DNA of 64,000 bases from an uncultured Pontibacter sp. (GCF_947499215.1 NZ_CANMNI010000003.1:310001-374000), one strand, 5' to 3'. Positions 36,560 through 45,443 are shown, numbered from the stretch's first letter. Notes: generated from the sequence alone by a model not told the origin. A program made the numbers and translations.

Positions 36560-37102
36560 TTAGCGCGGCTGCTTCGCTTCGCGTGTTCGTTTGTAGATGC
36601 GGATGGCTAGCATCAGCAGCGCCGAAAACAGCAGCAGTCCCACAATGCCCCATACCATACTCAACGCATTTTTGAGCACCACCAAAAACACGATGGCGAT
36701 CAGGAAAACCGTGGCCACTTCGTTCCAGATGCGCAGCTGTGTGGAGCTGTATCGGATGATGCCGTTTTGCTGTTGCTTGAAAATGCTGTGGCAGTAGAAA
36801 TGGTAGACATACAGCCCCACCACAAAAGCAAGTTTCCAAACGAGCCAGCCCGGAAAACCACCCCCGTACAAGTGCCACATGGTGAGCCCGAAAATAAGCG
36901 TGAGCACTGCCGAAGGCCACGTAATGCCATACCACAGGCGCTTTTGCATGATCTTAAACTGGTTCTGCAAGATGCTGCGCTCCGGCTCCGGCTTATCTTG
37001 CGCCTCGGCGAAGTAGATGAACAGGCGCACAATGTAGAACAAGCCGGCAAACCAAGTTACCACAAAAATGATGTGCAGGGCTTTCACGTAGAAAAAGGAC
37101 AT
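36560..37102 (-). CDS. Protoporphyrinogen IX oxidase HemJ
   Basis: This 180-aa integral membrane protein with four to five helices converts protoporphyrinogen IX to protoporphyrin IX in haem synthesis. The opening 'YVKALHIIFVVTWFAGLFYIVRLFIY' is diagnostic; His10 is the conserved haem-binding candidate and Lys90 in 'GWLVWKLAFV' matches the conserved Lys. It lies downstream of hemN on the same strand but behind a terminator and with its own -7 box, so it is probably transcribed separately. Confidence 0.9.
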   Translation of the reverse strand: MSFFYVKALHIIFVVTWFAGLFYIVRLFIYFAEAQDKPEPERSILQNQFKIMQKRLWYGITWPSAVLTLIFGLTMWHLYGGGFPGWLVWKLAFVVGLYVYHFYCHSIFKQQQNGIIRYSSTQLRIWNEVATVFLIAIVFLVVLKNALSMVWGIVGLLLFSALLMLAIRIYKRTREAKQPR

Positions 37103-37125
37103 AGGCCGTCAGGGTGCTGTTTCTG

Positions 37126-37133
37126 CAAAGGTA
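37126..37133 (-). promoter_or_regulatory. -7 promoter box (TACCTTTG) of hemJ
   Basis: CAAAGGTA on the plus strand reads TACCTTTG on the coding strand, 23 bp before the start at 37102. It is the third occurrence of this exact box at a short distance before a minus-strand gene in the window. Confidence 0.5.
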
Positions 37134-37246
37134 ATTAATAAATAGTAGTACATGTCAGAATCTCCACACAGCGCCCTTTCCTGAAGGATTTACAGTATTA
37201 AGAAGGATCGACAGGATTAAAAACCGTTTTGGGAACACGCTAAAAA

Positions 37247-37280
37247 CAAAGTCCGAAGAACATAAGCTCTTCGGACTTTG
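37247..37280 (-). terminator. Terminator after hemN
   Basis: A perfect 13-bp stem (CAAAGTCCGAAGA at 37247-37259, TCTTCGGACTTTG at 37268-37280) has an 8-nt loop and is followed on the minus strand by a T-rich run. It starts about 50 bp after the hemN stop. Confidence 0.85.
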
Positions 37281-37330
37281 CTGCTGGGTCTGCTTAATCA
37301 ATCAAAAAAAACAGACCTATTTAACTCACC

Positions 37331-38716
37331 TTATACTGACTTACTAAAAATCGGCACCGTCATCTTGCCGGCCCACAGGCGGGCATCCAGACACATGGCA
37401 ATGTTGCGCACAAAAGGCTTACCGGCCGGCAGCACCTGTATGTCTTGGTTGCTGTACTCTACCAGTCCATCGTCTGCCAGCGGTTGCAGGCGCATGAGGG
37501 CATCCACAAAATAAGGCAGTTCCTCAGGCTCCCAGCTGGTATAGTCGCGGCACATCAGGTTCTGGATGTGGGTGCGCAGCAGCATATCCTCTCCGGTCAG
37601 TTCGTGGCCTTTCAGGATAGGCAGGTGCCCCTCCAATACTGCAGCTTCGTAGGCCTCCACTTCTTTAATGTTCTGCATAAAGGCCGTGCCCGTGTCAGAG
37701 ATGCTGGAGCAACCCAAGCCGATCAGCAACTGAGTATGGCGTGGGGTATAGCCCATGAAGTTACGATGCAAGGTACCGTTTGCCGCCGCGATGCACAGCT
37801 CGTCTTCCGGTAGGGCGAAATGGTCCATACCAGTTTCGATGTAGCCGGCCTCTTCCAGCATGGCTCTGCCCAGTTCATATAGACCACGCTTCACTTCAGG
37901 TGCGGGAAGGTCTGCCTCTGAGTAGCGACGCTGGCCTTTGCTCTTCCAAGGCACGTGGGCGTAGCTGTAGAAAGCGATGCGCTCGGGGCGCAGTTCTTTC
38001 ACTTTCTCGATGGTATGGCGCACGCTGTTTGCAGTCTGGTGCGGCAGCCCGTAAATGATGTCGCCGTTGATGGAGGTATAACCGATTTCACGGGCTATAT
38101 CAAAAATCTCTTTCGTCTTCTCAAATGTCTGGATGCGGTTGATAATCAGCTGCACGTACGGGTCGAAGTCCTGTATACCGACGCTCAGCCTACGGAAGCC
38201 TAGGTCGTAAAGCACCTGCAGCTGCTCGTGATTCGTCGCGTTGGGGTGCACCTCGATGCTGAAAGCCGCGTTCGGAGTGGTTTCGGTTTTCTCGAGCAGA
38301 CGCTCCAGCAAATTCTTCAGGTTGGCTGCGCTGAAAAAAGTCGGGGTGCCGCCGCCCAAGTGTAGCTCGGTGATGCGTGGCTTTTCGTCAAACAGCTCTA
38401 AATACTGCTCCCATTCCTGTAGCAGGGCCTCTAGGTAGGGCGACTCTACCGCGTGGTTTTTGGTAATGCGCTTATTACAGCCGCAATAGGTGCACAAGGC
38501 CTCGCAAAAGGGTAGGTGCAGGTATAGACTGATGCCTTCTTTTTTATTCGTGGCTCGAAAAGCCTGCTGCACATGCGACTTCCAGCGGGCTTCGGTCAGG
38601 GGCTTTTCGTCCCAGAACGGCACAGTGGGGTAGCTGGTATAGCGTGGCGACGGTACATCGTACTTGGCCAGTAATTCAGCAGGAGTAGCAGGCGTGACAG
38701 CAGTTTTCATAAGCAA
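37331..38716 (-). CDS. Oxygen-independent coproporphyrinogen III oxidase
   Basis: This 461-aa radical SAM enzyme decarboxylates coproporphyrinogen III without oxygen. The [4Fe-4S]/SAM motif with the extra HemN cysteine is complete: Cys71, Cys75, Cys78 and Cys80 in 'LPFCEALCTYCGC'. 'LHLGGGTPTFF' and 'SVGIQDFDPYVQ' are HemN hallmarks, which separates it from HemW-type proteins. With hemJ next to it, two late haem steps are grouped here. A Met two residues downstream is an equally possible start. A near-match -7 box (GACCTTTG) lies about 46 bp upstream. Confidence 0.93.
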   Translation of the reverse strand: MLMKTAVTPATPAELLAKYDVPSPRYTSYPTVPFWDEKPLTEARWKSHVQQAFRATNKKEGISLYLHLPFCEALCTYCGCNKRITKNHAVESPYLEALLQEWEQYLELFDEKPRITELHLGGGTPTFFSAANLKNLLERLLEKTETTPNAAFSIEVHPNATNHEQLQVLYDLGFRRLSVGIQDFDPYVQLIINRIQTFEKTKEIFDIAREIGYTSINGDIIYGLPHQTANSVRHTIEKVKELRPERIAFYSYAHVPWKSKGQRRYSEADLPAPEVKRGLYELGRAMLEEAGYIETGMDHFALPEDELCIAAANGTLHRNFMGYTPRHTQLLIGLGCSSISDTGTAFMQNIKEVEAYEAAVLEGHLPILKGHELTGEDMLLRTHIQNLMCRDYTSWEPEELPYFVDALMRLQPLADDGLVEYSNQDIQVLPAGKPFVRNIAMCLDARLWAGKMTVPIFSKSV

Positions 38717-38939
38717 TTTCTAAATTGTACACCGAAGCAAACATCTGCTTCATTACGTTTACAAAGGTCGGGCACCCAAGCCGCCCAAGAAATGACATTT
38801 GTCAGTCAGAGCGCTTTTTCTGAACTTTAAGGCAGGGCAAAGGGGTGATATTTGTCATGAAAAACGAATTTCAGGCGATAAAAAGCCCATCTTCTCCTGT
38901 TAACCTAGACACTTGGTGTACCCTTCAAAACTGAATTAT

Positions 38940-40049
38940 ATGCTTGACCATATCACACAAACCACTCTTTTGCTGGATGAGAAAAAATGCCGCCAAAACA
39001 TCGCCATGATGGCCGAAAAGGCAGCACGCAATAACATCCGGCTGCGCCCGCATTTTAAAACGCATCAGTCGGCGCAGGTGGGGGAATGGTTTCGGGAAGC
39101 AGGCACGACAGCTATTACTGTGTCATCGCTCAAAATGGCCCGCTACTTTGCGGCTCATAGCTGGACCGATATCATGGTGGCCATACCTGTGAACATCCGT
39201 GACATGGCGCTGGTAAACGAACTGGCGGCCAAGGTCACGTTGCATTTGGTAGCAGTCAACATCGAAACGGTGCAGGCGCTGGCGGAGCGACTAACCCACC
39301 CGGTCAACCTCTGGCTCAAAATCGACACAGGCTATCGCCGCACGGGCATTTTGCCGCACAGCCACGAAGAACTGGATGCGATTGTGGCGCTTCTGGAGCA
39401 TAGCGATAAACTGCAATTTACGGGCGTGCTCGCCCACGACGGCCATACCTACAAGCAGACCGATGCCGAGGCTATTCGCACCATCCACCACACCACGGTC
39501 TTTCTGCTGAATCTGGTGTGTGACAGGTATAAGGCGCGCTTCCCGGATTTGCAGGTTTCTATTGGCGATACCCCATCGTGCAGCATTCTGAACGATATCA
39601 GCGGTGTGGACGAAATCCGACCGGGCAACTATGTGTTTTACGACCTCACGCAGCAGCACATCGGTTCCTGCAGTTTCGAGCAGATCGCGGTGTGCATGGC
39701 CTGCCCAGTGATCGCGAAGCATCCGGAGCGCAACGAGATCATCGTGCACGGGGGCAGCGTGCATTTCTCCAAAGATAGCCTAGTGGGGGCAGACGACTCG
39801 CTGATTTTTGGTCTTGTGGTCGATTTGACCGAAAATGGCTGGTCGGAACCCTTGGAAGGTATAGAAGTGGTAGCGCTCTCACAGGAGCATGGCACAGTGC
39901 GAGCCAGCAAAGAGCTCTTCGACAGGTATAATATAGGCGACCTGATGGGTATACTACCGATACATTCCTGCCTTACCGCCGACGCAATGGGTAGCTATGT
40001 AACCATGGATGGAAAGCAGCTGGAACATTTGTCAGGTATAGCGCAGTAA
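38940..40049 (+). CDS. D-threonine aldolase / D-serine dehydratase-like PLP enzyme
   Basis: This 369-aa protein from the ATG at 38940 (MLDHITQTTLLLD) has a frame open from a TTG 27 bp upstream, which is less likely. It is a fold-type III PLP enzyme: alanine-racemase-like N-terminal barrel with the PLP lysine in 'LRPHFKTHQS', then the C-terminal D-serine dehydratase-like domain. The metal-binding His/Cys pair is suggested by 'PIHSCLTADAM'. It probably acts on a D-beta-hydroxy amino acid; aldolase and dehydratase activities cannot be separated by eye. Single gene. Confidence 0.85.
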   Translation: MLDHITQTTLLLDEKKCRQNIAMMAEKAARNNIRLRPHFKTHQSAQVGEWFREAGTTAITVSSLKMARYFAAHSWTDIMVAIPVNIRDMALVNELAAKVTLHLVAVNIETVQALAERLTHPVNLWLKIDTGYRRTGILPHSHEELDAIVALLEHSDKLQFTGVLAHDGHTYKQTDAEAIRTIHHTTVFLLNLVCDRYKARFPDLQVSIGDTPSCSILNDISGVDEIRPGNYVFYDLTQQHIGSCSFEQIAVCMACPVIAKHPERNEIIVHGGSVHFSKDSLVGADDSLIFGLVVDLTENGWSEPLEGIEVVALSQEHGTVRASKELFDRYNIGDLMGILPIHSCLTADAMGSYVTMDGKQLEHLSGIAQ

Positions 40050-40098
40050 TTCTGTAATTTTTTGAGAACCCTGACGTCAGCAATTAGCCTGAAAGGCA

Positions 40099-40106
40099 TA
40101 TCTTTG
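40099..40106 (+). promoter_or_regulatory. -7 promoter box (TATCTTTG) of the GH25 gene
   Basis: TATCTTTG fits TAnnTTTG and lies 17 bp before the start codon at 40124. No -33 element at the usual spacing was seen. Confidence 0.45.
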
Positions 40107-40123
40107 CCCATCCCCCAACAGGT

Positions 40124-41002
40124 ATGAGTACAGTTAAATCACCTCACCCGATTAAAGCCATCCGGACACCCAAGGCGGCGCAAGCCCCCAAGGTGCCCCG
40201 CCCCGCGCCTAAACGCAAGAAGCCCAAAAAGAAGCAGTCCAAACTGCCGTTCTGGATCGGGCTAGGCGTGTTGGCGGCTATTGGTATGCTGGTGCTTTAC
40301 GTGGAGTTCTTCACGGAAAAGAAACAACCCGTCTGGCCGGAGGGGCACAGTCCGCTCGGTAACACCATTCTGGGGATAGACGTGTCGAAGTATCAGCGCA
40401 AAATAAACTGGGAGAAGGTGCGCGACAACGATGTGTCTTTTGCCTTCATCAAAGCGACGGAGGGCGTGAAGCTGAAAGACAGCCAGTTCGAGCGCAACTG
40501 GGAGGAGACGCAGCAGGTGGGCATCATCCGTGGCGCCTACCATTTTTACCGCCCCAACGTGGCTCCCGGCGAGCAGGCCCGCAACTTCATTGAAACGGTG
40601 GTACTGCAGCCGGGTGATCTGCCTCCGGTACTCGACATAGAGGTGCGGGGCCGACAGCCGCTCAACCACCTGCGCGGCGATTTAAAAGAGTGGCTTGTGC
40701 TTGTTGAGCGGGCCTACGGCGTCAAACCCATCATTTATACTGGATATAGCTTTTACAAAGACTATTTAGAGGGCTACTTTGATGAGTACCCACTCTGGAT
40801 CGCGCACTATAACGTGAAAGAACTCAAAATGCAGCGCACCGAGCGGGCCCAACTCTCTTTCTGGCAGCACACCGACAAGGGTGCGATCGACGGCATCAAA
40901 GGGCCTGTGGACTGCAACATCTTCTACGGCTCCAAGCAGGAGATCCGAAAACTCTGTCTGCCGGACAGAGACAGCCCCAAAACAGGAAAGGCGCAGCCAT
41001 AA
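40124..41002 (+). CDS. Membrane-anchored GH25 lysozyme
   Basis: This 292-aa protein has a basic Lys/Pro-rich cytoplasmic tail (1-43), one transmembrane helix (about 45-64), and a GH25 muramidase barrel (about 85-280). Catalytic and fold motifs: 'LGIDVSKYQ', 'VSFAFIKATEG', 'YHFYRP', 'LPPVLDIE' (the acid pair) and 'QHTDKGAIDGIKGPVDCNIFYG'. It cuts the MurNAc-GlcNAc bond of peptidoglycan from the periplasmic side of the inner membrane. The unusual point is the cytoplasmic basic tail rather than a cleavable signal. An 18-bp terminator overlaps the stop codon. Confidence 0.9.
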   Translation: MSTVKSPHPIKAIRTPKAAQAPKVPRPAPKRKKPKKKQSKLPFWIGLGVLAAIGMLVLYVEFFTEKKQPVWPEGHSPLGNTILGIDVSKYQRKINWEKVRDNDVSFAFIKATEGVKLKDSQFERNWEETQQVGIIRGAYHFYRPNVAPGEQARNFIETVVLQPGDLPPVLDIEVRGRQPLNHLRGDLKEWLVLVERAYGVKPIIYTGYSFYKDYLEGYFDEYPLWIAHYNVKELKMQRTERAQLSFWQHTDKGAIDGIKGPVDCNIFYGSKQEIRKLCLPDRDSPKTGKAQP

Positions 41003-41020
41003 GCTGCGCCTTTCCTGTTT
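40980..41020. terminator. Strong bidirectional terminator
   Basis: A perfect 18-bp stem (AAACAGGAAAGGCGCAGC at 40980-40997, its complement at 41003-41020) has a 5-nt loop that includes part of the GH25 stop codon. It serves both the plus-strand lysozyme gene and the minus-strand gene ending at 41039. A TTATACCT word lies right next to it (41029-41036). Confidence 0.9.
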
Positions 41021-41038
41021 CTTATCTTTTATACCTGC

Positions 41039-41758
41039 CTACCAGTCGGTGTTCCAACGGTTTCGGGCTGTGTTGAACTCTCTTGGTCGATGTTCATGCT
41101 GGTCGCGGTTCCTGCTGCCTTGGTCGCCTGACTGGCTTCTGGACTGCATAAAACCGCTGGAACCGTAGTCGCCTTCGCCATACCTGCTCGGAGTGTCGCG
41201 GCGATAGCTGCTGCCCATGTAGTTGCCTTGGTCGTCGCCATAATTGGAGCTGTAGTAATCGTCACGCTCAAAGTCGTAACTGTCCTGGCCGGGCTGGCCC
41301 TCAAAGCGGCGCGATACCTCACGGCCATACAGGTCTTCGCGATCGGAGCCATACCTGTTGTGGCGTCTGTAGTCTCGACTTTCGTCACTATACCTGCGCT
41401 GTGAGCCCATACCGCTGTCGTAAGGGTGGTCGGAATCGTGACGGCCACCACGTGTGTCTCCGAAGCCCTGCGCACCGCCGTAGCTACCCATATTGCCGTA
41501 GTTGCGGGACTGCTCAAAGCGGTCGTAAGGCGTCACGTTGATGTCAGAATAACGGTGCGATCCGCCCATTTCATTACCCTGATTTCCCCAAGTGCCTTGT
41601 TGGCTTTCGTTACCGTAGCCTCCTCTGGCAGATGATCCGTAGTCGTCGAAGCGGTGGCCGCTGTCGCGCTCAGGGTGGCGGTAGCGCTCCGAGCGACGGG
41701 TATGGAACAATCCTTCTTCGCGTCGGCCATAATCGCTGTCTGATGAGTGTCTGTTCAT
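41039..41758 (-). CDS. Disordered Arg/Gly/Tyr/Ser/Asp-rich protein
   Basis: This 239-aa protein is of extreme composition: nearly all residues are R, G, Y, S, D, N, Q, E or H, with almost no aliphatic residues and no Cys. It contains many 'RY', 'YG', 'RGGYG', 'DYGSSG' and 'SYRR' units. No signal peptide and no folded domain are visible. It resembles intrinsically disordered stress or RNA-binding proteins of the RG/YG type; function is unknown. Two other frames on the same strand are also open over long stretches, which is expected for this biased composition. The frame chosen has an ATG start and ends just outside a strong terminator. Confidence 0.7.
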   Translation of the reverse strand: MNRHSSDSDYGRREEGLFHTRRSERYRHPERDSGHRFDDYGSSARGGYGNESQQGTWGNQGNEMGGSHRYSDINVTPYDRFEQSRNYGNMGSYGGAQGFGDTRGGRHDSDHPYDSGMGSQRRYSDESRDYRRHNRYGSDREDLYGREVSRRFEGQPGQDSYDFERDDYYSSNYGDDQGNYMGSSYRRDTPSRYGEGDYGSSGFMQSRSQSGDQGSRNRDQHEHRPREFNTARNRWNTDW

Positions 41759-41858
41759 AGTTTTAATGGTTTAATGTTTCACATCAATACACTATTACTA
41801 TAAACGGGAGAGGCTGGTATCCGTTGATGCAAATCACAGATTAGTGTTGCTTGCTCGA

Positions 41859-43670
41859 CTAATCGATAACAAATGTGGTAGGAGCGGGGCTTATGGCCTG
41901 CAGATTTGCCGTAGACTTTTTAGCCGGTTTCTGAACAAGTGGACGGTCCTGTCTGTCAGATGTGTTATACGGCTTGTAGCCGAAGAACAGAAAACCCGCC
42001 GACACCGCCACCGAGAGCATGGTGATGACAATGGCCACGTAGCGGATGCCATCGTAAAAGCTGTGGCGCGTGCGCCAAATGGCCAATCGCAAGGGCTGCA
42101 GCACGGGCTGTAGCAGGCGGGCGTGCAGTACATTGTGGCGCACCCACTGTATGAATTTCTCTTGTCCGATCACTACCACACTTCCCAGTATGAATACATT
42201 CACCAAAGAGAACATCACCATCATCTGCACATACGGGTTGTCATACACGTGGCCGTACAGACGCTGGGAATAGGCGATGGCACCCAGCATGCCTAGCACC
42301 ATCAGAATGTTGGGCAGGCTGAGCAGCCAGTTATTCTTCGGTTTATCGTCTTTCGGGGTCGGTATATAAGGCACTTTTACCCGGAAGATCGAATAGATCA
42401 GGCCCAGCATGAAAATCCACCACGTACCTGTTCGGAGGATACCCCCAAACATATGAAAGCCCTTCTCATTTTTTTCGTGCAGCCAGCGCTGCGCATACTG
42501 CCTAATTGCAATGGAAATGAGGAAAAACGGGGTGAACATGATCAAAAACTCCCCTAAGGACACATACCACGGAAACTCCGCCATGATAAGCGACACGGAA
42601 GGAATGAGAAAATCAAATAGGTTGAACAGCCCGAACAGGTAGTACATGGGCAGGGTGAGGTAGTGGATGCGCTGCCGCCACGTGAACTTGCTGAACAACT
42701 TCGGATATGTCGTAAACAAGAGCTCAAAGGTGCCGCGGCTCCATTTCACCTGCTGTTTGTAATAGGCGGCGAGGGTGCCGGGCACCAGTCCGCGGTTCAA
42801 TATCTTGGGAACGTACACCGACTTCCAACCCTTGGCGTGCAGTTGCATGGCCGTGTGCATATCCTCCGACAGACCGGCCGCATGGCCGCCTATGCTGTCG
42901 AGGGCGCTGCGGCGGAAGGTACAGTTGGCGCCTATGGCCTGCACGGTGCCGTGGGAGTTCATGCCCATCATCATGGGGCCATAAAAGCTGTAGGTCTGCT
43001 CGGCGGCACCGTAGGCCACGAGGCTCTCTTTCTGGTTATAATAGGCCTGCACGCACTGCACATAGCCTATCTCCGGATCCTCAAAATAAGGCAGCACCTC
43101 ATCCAGAAACTCCGGTACCGGTACATGGTCGGGGTCAAGGATGAGACAGATGTCTCCTGTGGCCTGCTGCAGGGCGTTGTTTATATTGCCCGCCTTGGCA
43201 TTGATCTTTTTGGTTCTGGTAACATGGATTACCCCGAGCCGTTTGCACTGCTGCTTTAAATACGGGTCGTCGGCCTCGTCGCAGAGGTAGGTGGTGTGCG
43301 GATAGCGGATGCGCTGGATGGCCTCCAACGTGTTGATGATCATGTCGTAGGGTTCACCGGCACAGAAGGTGGTGAGCACGTCCACTTTGAATTGGGTGCG
43401 CAGCTTAGGCTTTACGGGTGTGCTTACGTCAAAATAGTGATACCATTCGTGGAGGGTGCGCAGCAGTTTGAAGCCGAGTGCGGTGGTGAGCAGTATGTAG
43501 AGCGGCATGTAGCCCACGTGGTCCTTATCCAAAAACCAGTACAAGAAAAGCACCATCGTGATCAGGCCCATCACGATCATAATCCGAATTGTCAAGACAT
43601 CTTTTGGCTTGGGGACAATGCCGGGTATAGAGGAACGCTGGTCTGTTTGATGCCGAGTAGAAGTATACAT
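41859..43670 (-). CDS. Cellulose synthase-like processive glycosyltransferase (GT2)
   Basis: This 603-aa membrane GT2 enzyme has two N-terminal helices (about 28-75), a cytoplasmic GT-A domain (about 90-320), then five or six helices. Processive-synthase residues are visible: 'TYLCDEADDP', the DxD 'LILDPDH', the catalytic-base region 'AGLSEDMHTAMQL' and 'QQVKWSRGTFEL', the Q(Q/R)xxRW-like motif with Lys in place of Arg. No PilZ domain is fused, so it would not be directly controlled by cyclic di-GMP in the BcsA manner. It is divergent from a gene for a clan GH-A lipoprotein (43846), an arrangement reminiscent of synthase/hydrolase pairs. Polymer unknown. Confidence 0.87.
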   Translation of the reverse strand: MYTSTRHQTDQRSSIPGIVPKPKDVLTIRIMIVMGLITMVLFLYWFLDKDHVGYMPLYILLTTALGFKLLRTLHEWYHYFDVSTPVKPKLRTQFKVDVLTTFCAGEPYDMIINTLEAIQRIRYPHTTYLCDEADDPYLKQQCKRLGVIHVTRTKKINAKAGNINNALQQATGDICLILDPDHVPVPEFLDEVLPYFEDPEIGYVQCVQAYYNQKESLVAYGAAEQTYSFYGPMMMGMNSHGTVQAIGANCTFRRSALDSIGGHAAGLSEDMHTAMQLHAKGWKSVYVPKILNRGLVPGTLAAYYKQQVKWSRGTFELLFTTYPKLFSKFTWRQRIHYLTLPMYYLFGLFNLFDFLIPSVSLIMAEFPWYVSLGEFLIMFTPFFLISIAIRQYAQRWLHEKNEKGFHMFGGILRTGTWWIFMLGLIYSIFRVKVPYIPTPKDDKPKNNWLLSLPNILMVLGMLGAIAYSQRLYGHVYDNPYVQMMVMFSLVNVFILGSVVVIGQEKFIQWVRHNVLHARLLQPVLQPLRLAIWRTRHSFYDGIRYVAIVITMLSVAVSAGFLFFGYKPYNTSDRQDRPLVQKPAKKSTANLQAISPAPTTFVID

Positions 43671-43845
43671 CAGTAAGCTAACTCTTATTTATATATGGGT
43701 GAAAAGAGGCCTCCCAACACAGCATGTGCTGTGGGGATTAAAGTGTTGGGTGCAATAACATCTGAAGTTTATACTCGTATTAGCCTCAAAAGTTATATTG
43801 ATTTACGCTACTATACCTGACCTTCACTTGTCAAAACCTACCTTT

Positions 43846-45204
43846 ATGTCCAGCCATTTTTCATCTGTTGTTATCCTGAAAAGTTCAATTTTACCGCTGC
43901 TTATCCTGTTGGCTGGGGCCTGTTCTTTTAAGGCATCTGATGATCAGCGCTATGAAAAAATGGGTCGCAAAGTGGAAGTTGTGAAAGATGGGGATGCTTA
44001 TACCTTGTACAAAGACGGAAAACCATATTTCATAAAAGGAGCGGCTGGCTACGAGCATTTCGACAAGGTGGCCGCCTATGGGGGCAACTCCATTCGGGTG
44101 TGGCACACCGACGATGCCCAGCGCATACTGGATGAGGCGCATGCCAATGGGCTTACCGTTATGCTGGGCCTTTGGATGGAGCGTGAGCGCGAAGGCTTTA
44201 ACTACTATGACAAAGATGACGTGGCCGCACAGAAAGAGCGTCTGCGGCAGGAAGTGCTTAAATACAAGGATCATCCGGCCCTGCTGATGTGGGTGGTAGG
44301 TAACGAACTTTACGCCGAGGGTTCCAACGTGAAGGTATGGGATGCCGTGAATGGCGTTGCGGAGATGATTCATGAACTGGACCCCGACCACCCGACCACG
44401 ACCACCGTTATGAATGTGCCGGAGAAAGTGGTGAACCTGATCAAGCGGCGCTGTCCGGCCATCGACATCCTTTCCATCAACGCCTTCGGGGCCATGCACA
44501 ATCTGGCAGATGAACTACGGGAAACTGACTGGGACGGACCATACGTGATAGCCGAGTTTGGCGGCAGAGGCTATTGGGAAGCCTATACGACTTGGTGGTA
44601 CGCGCCCATCGAGCAGACCAGTTCGGAGAAAGCGGAGTTTGCCCGCACCAAATACGAGCGCACTGTGCTGGTCGACAAGGACCGCTGCCTCGGCGCCTAT
44701 GTGTTTATGTGGGGTTACAAATATGAAACCACGCCCACGTGGTTTAGCCTGATGACGGAGACGGGAGAAGAGACTGCGCTGGTGCATACCATGCGCGAAA
44801 TATGGACCGGACAACAGGATTTTAACAAAGCGCCTCACATCGCCTACCTGACCATTAAGGACATCTTTCCTACCGATCAAGTTTACTTACAGCCCGGTGA
44901 GGACTGTATCGCCAAAGTATATGCTACCGATCCGGATGGGGATACCCTACAAGTAAGATGGGAGGTGCTGCCAGAAACGGTGAGCGAGGATGGTAACGCG
45001 ATTAAGGAGGAAAAACCGGATGTGATCAATGGAGTTCTCGGCACGTCCGACGGTACGCAGGTTTCGTTGAAAGCTCCGAAAAGGGATGGGCCTTACCGAC
45101 TGTACGCCTATGTGTATGACGGACAGGGGAACGTAGCATTCGCCAATTTTCCGTTCTATGTGAAGGCCGGAAACACGTTTAGCTCTGCGCTGGATTTTTA
45201 CTAA
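43846..45204 (+). CDS. Clan GH-A glycoside hydrolase-like lipoprotein
   Basis: I chose the ATG at 43846 (452 aa), because it directly precedes a lipoprotein signal with lipobox LAGAC; an in-frame TTG 48 bp upstream would add an unlikely extension. The TIM barrel (about 50-350) resembles GH2/GH5 enzymes: 'FIKGAAGYEHFDKVAAYGGNSIRVWHTD', the general acid Glu in 'LLMWVVGNELY' and the nucleophile Glu in 'GPYVIAEFGGRGYW'. A C-terminal beta-sandwich (about 370-440, 'YATDPDGDTLQVRWEV') looks like a Big/cadherin-type module. It may trim or release the polymer made by the divergent synthase; this is inference from position. Confidence 0.8.
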   Translation: MSSHFSSVVILKSSILPLLILLAGACSFKASDDQRYEKMGRKVEVVKDGDAYTLYKDGKPYFIKGAAGYEHFDKVAAYGGNSIRVWHTDDAQRILDEAHANGLTVMLGLWMEREREGFNYYDKDDVAAQKERLRQEVLKYKDHPALLMWVVGNELYAEGSNVKVWDAVNGVAEMIHELDPDHPTTTTVMNVPEKVVNLIKRRCPAIDILSINAFGAMHNLADELRETDWDGPYVIAEFGGRGYWEAYTTWWYAPIEQTSSEKAEFARTKYERTVLVDKDRCLGAYVFMWGYKYETTPTWFSLMTETGEETALVHTMREIWTGQQDFNKAPHIAYLTIKDIFPTDQVYLQPGEDCIAKVYATDPDGDTLQVRWEVLPETVSEDGNAIKEEKPDVINGVLGTSDGTQVSLKAPKRDGPYRLYAYVYDGQGNVAFANFPFYVKAGNTFSSALDFY

Positions 45205-45443
45205 AGAACTCATGTTATAGTTCAATTCAGGGGGCCGTCTAACAAGGGGAGAACCATACTATTCTTGATCTGTTTGTTTATTTGGCAAGAGCTACAACCA
45301 ATTTGGAGCTTCTGCAGTAAACCACTTACCTCAGTTTTAGATTTAGGAGTAGTACAATTTAGACTGTATCTGGTAAGGGCAGTCTTCAGGCCATGCTGTC
45401 TCCTGCTGAACATTTCAAAGATTATAGAGCCTGAATTTGACAC

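Noticed and set aside
41029..41517. 162-codon open frame rich in Ala/Thr/Val in another minus-strand frame
   Set aside because: It is a frame-shifted reading of the low-complexity RG/YG gene. The composition is an artefact of biased codons.
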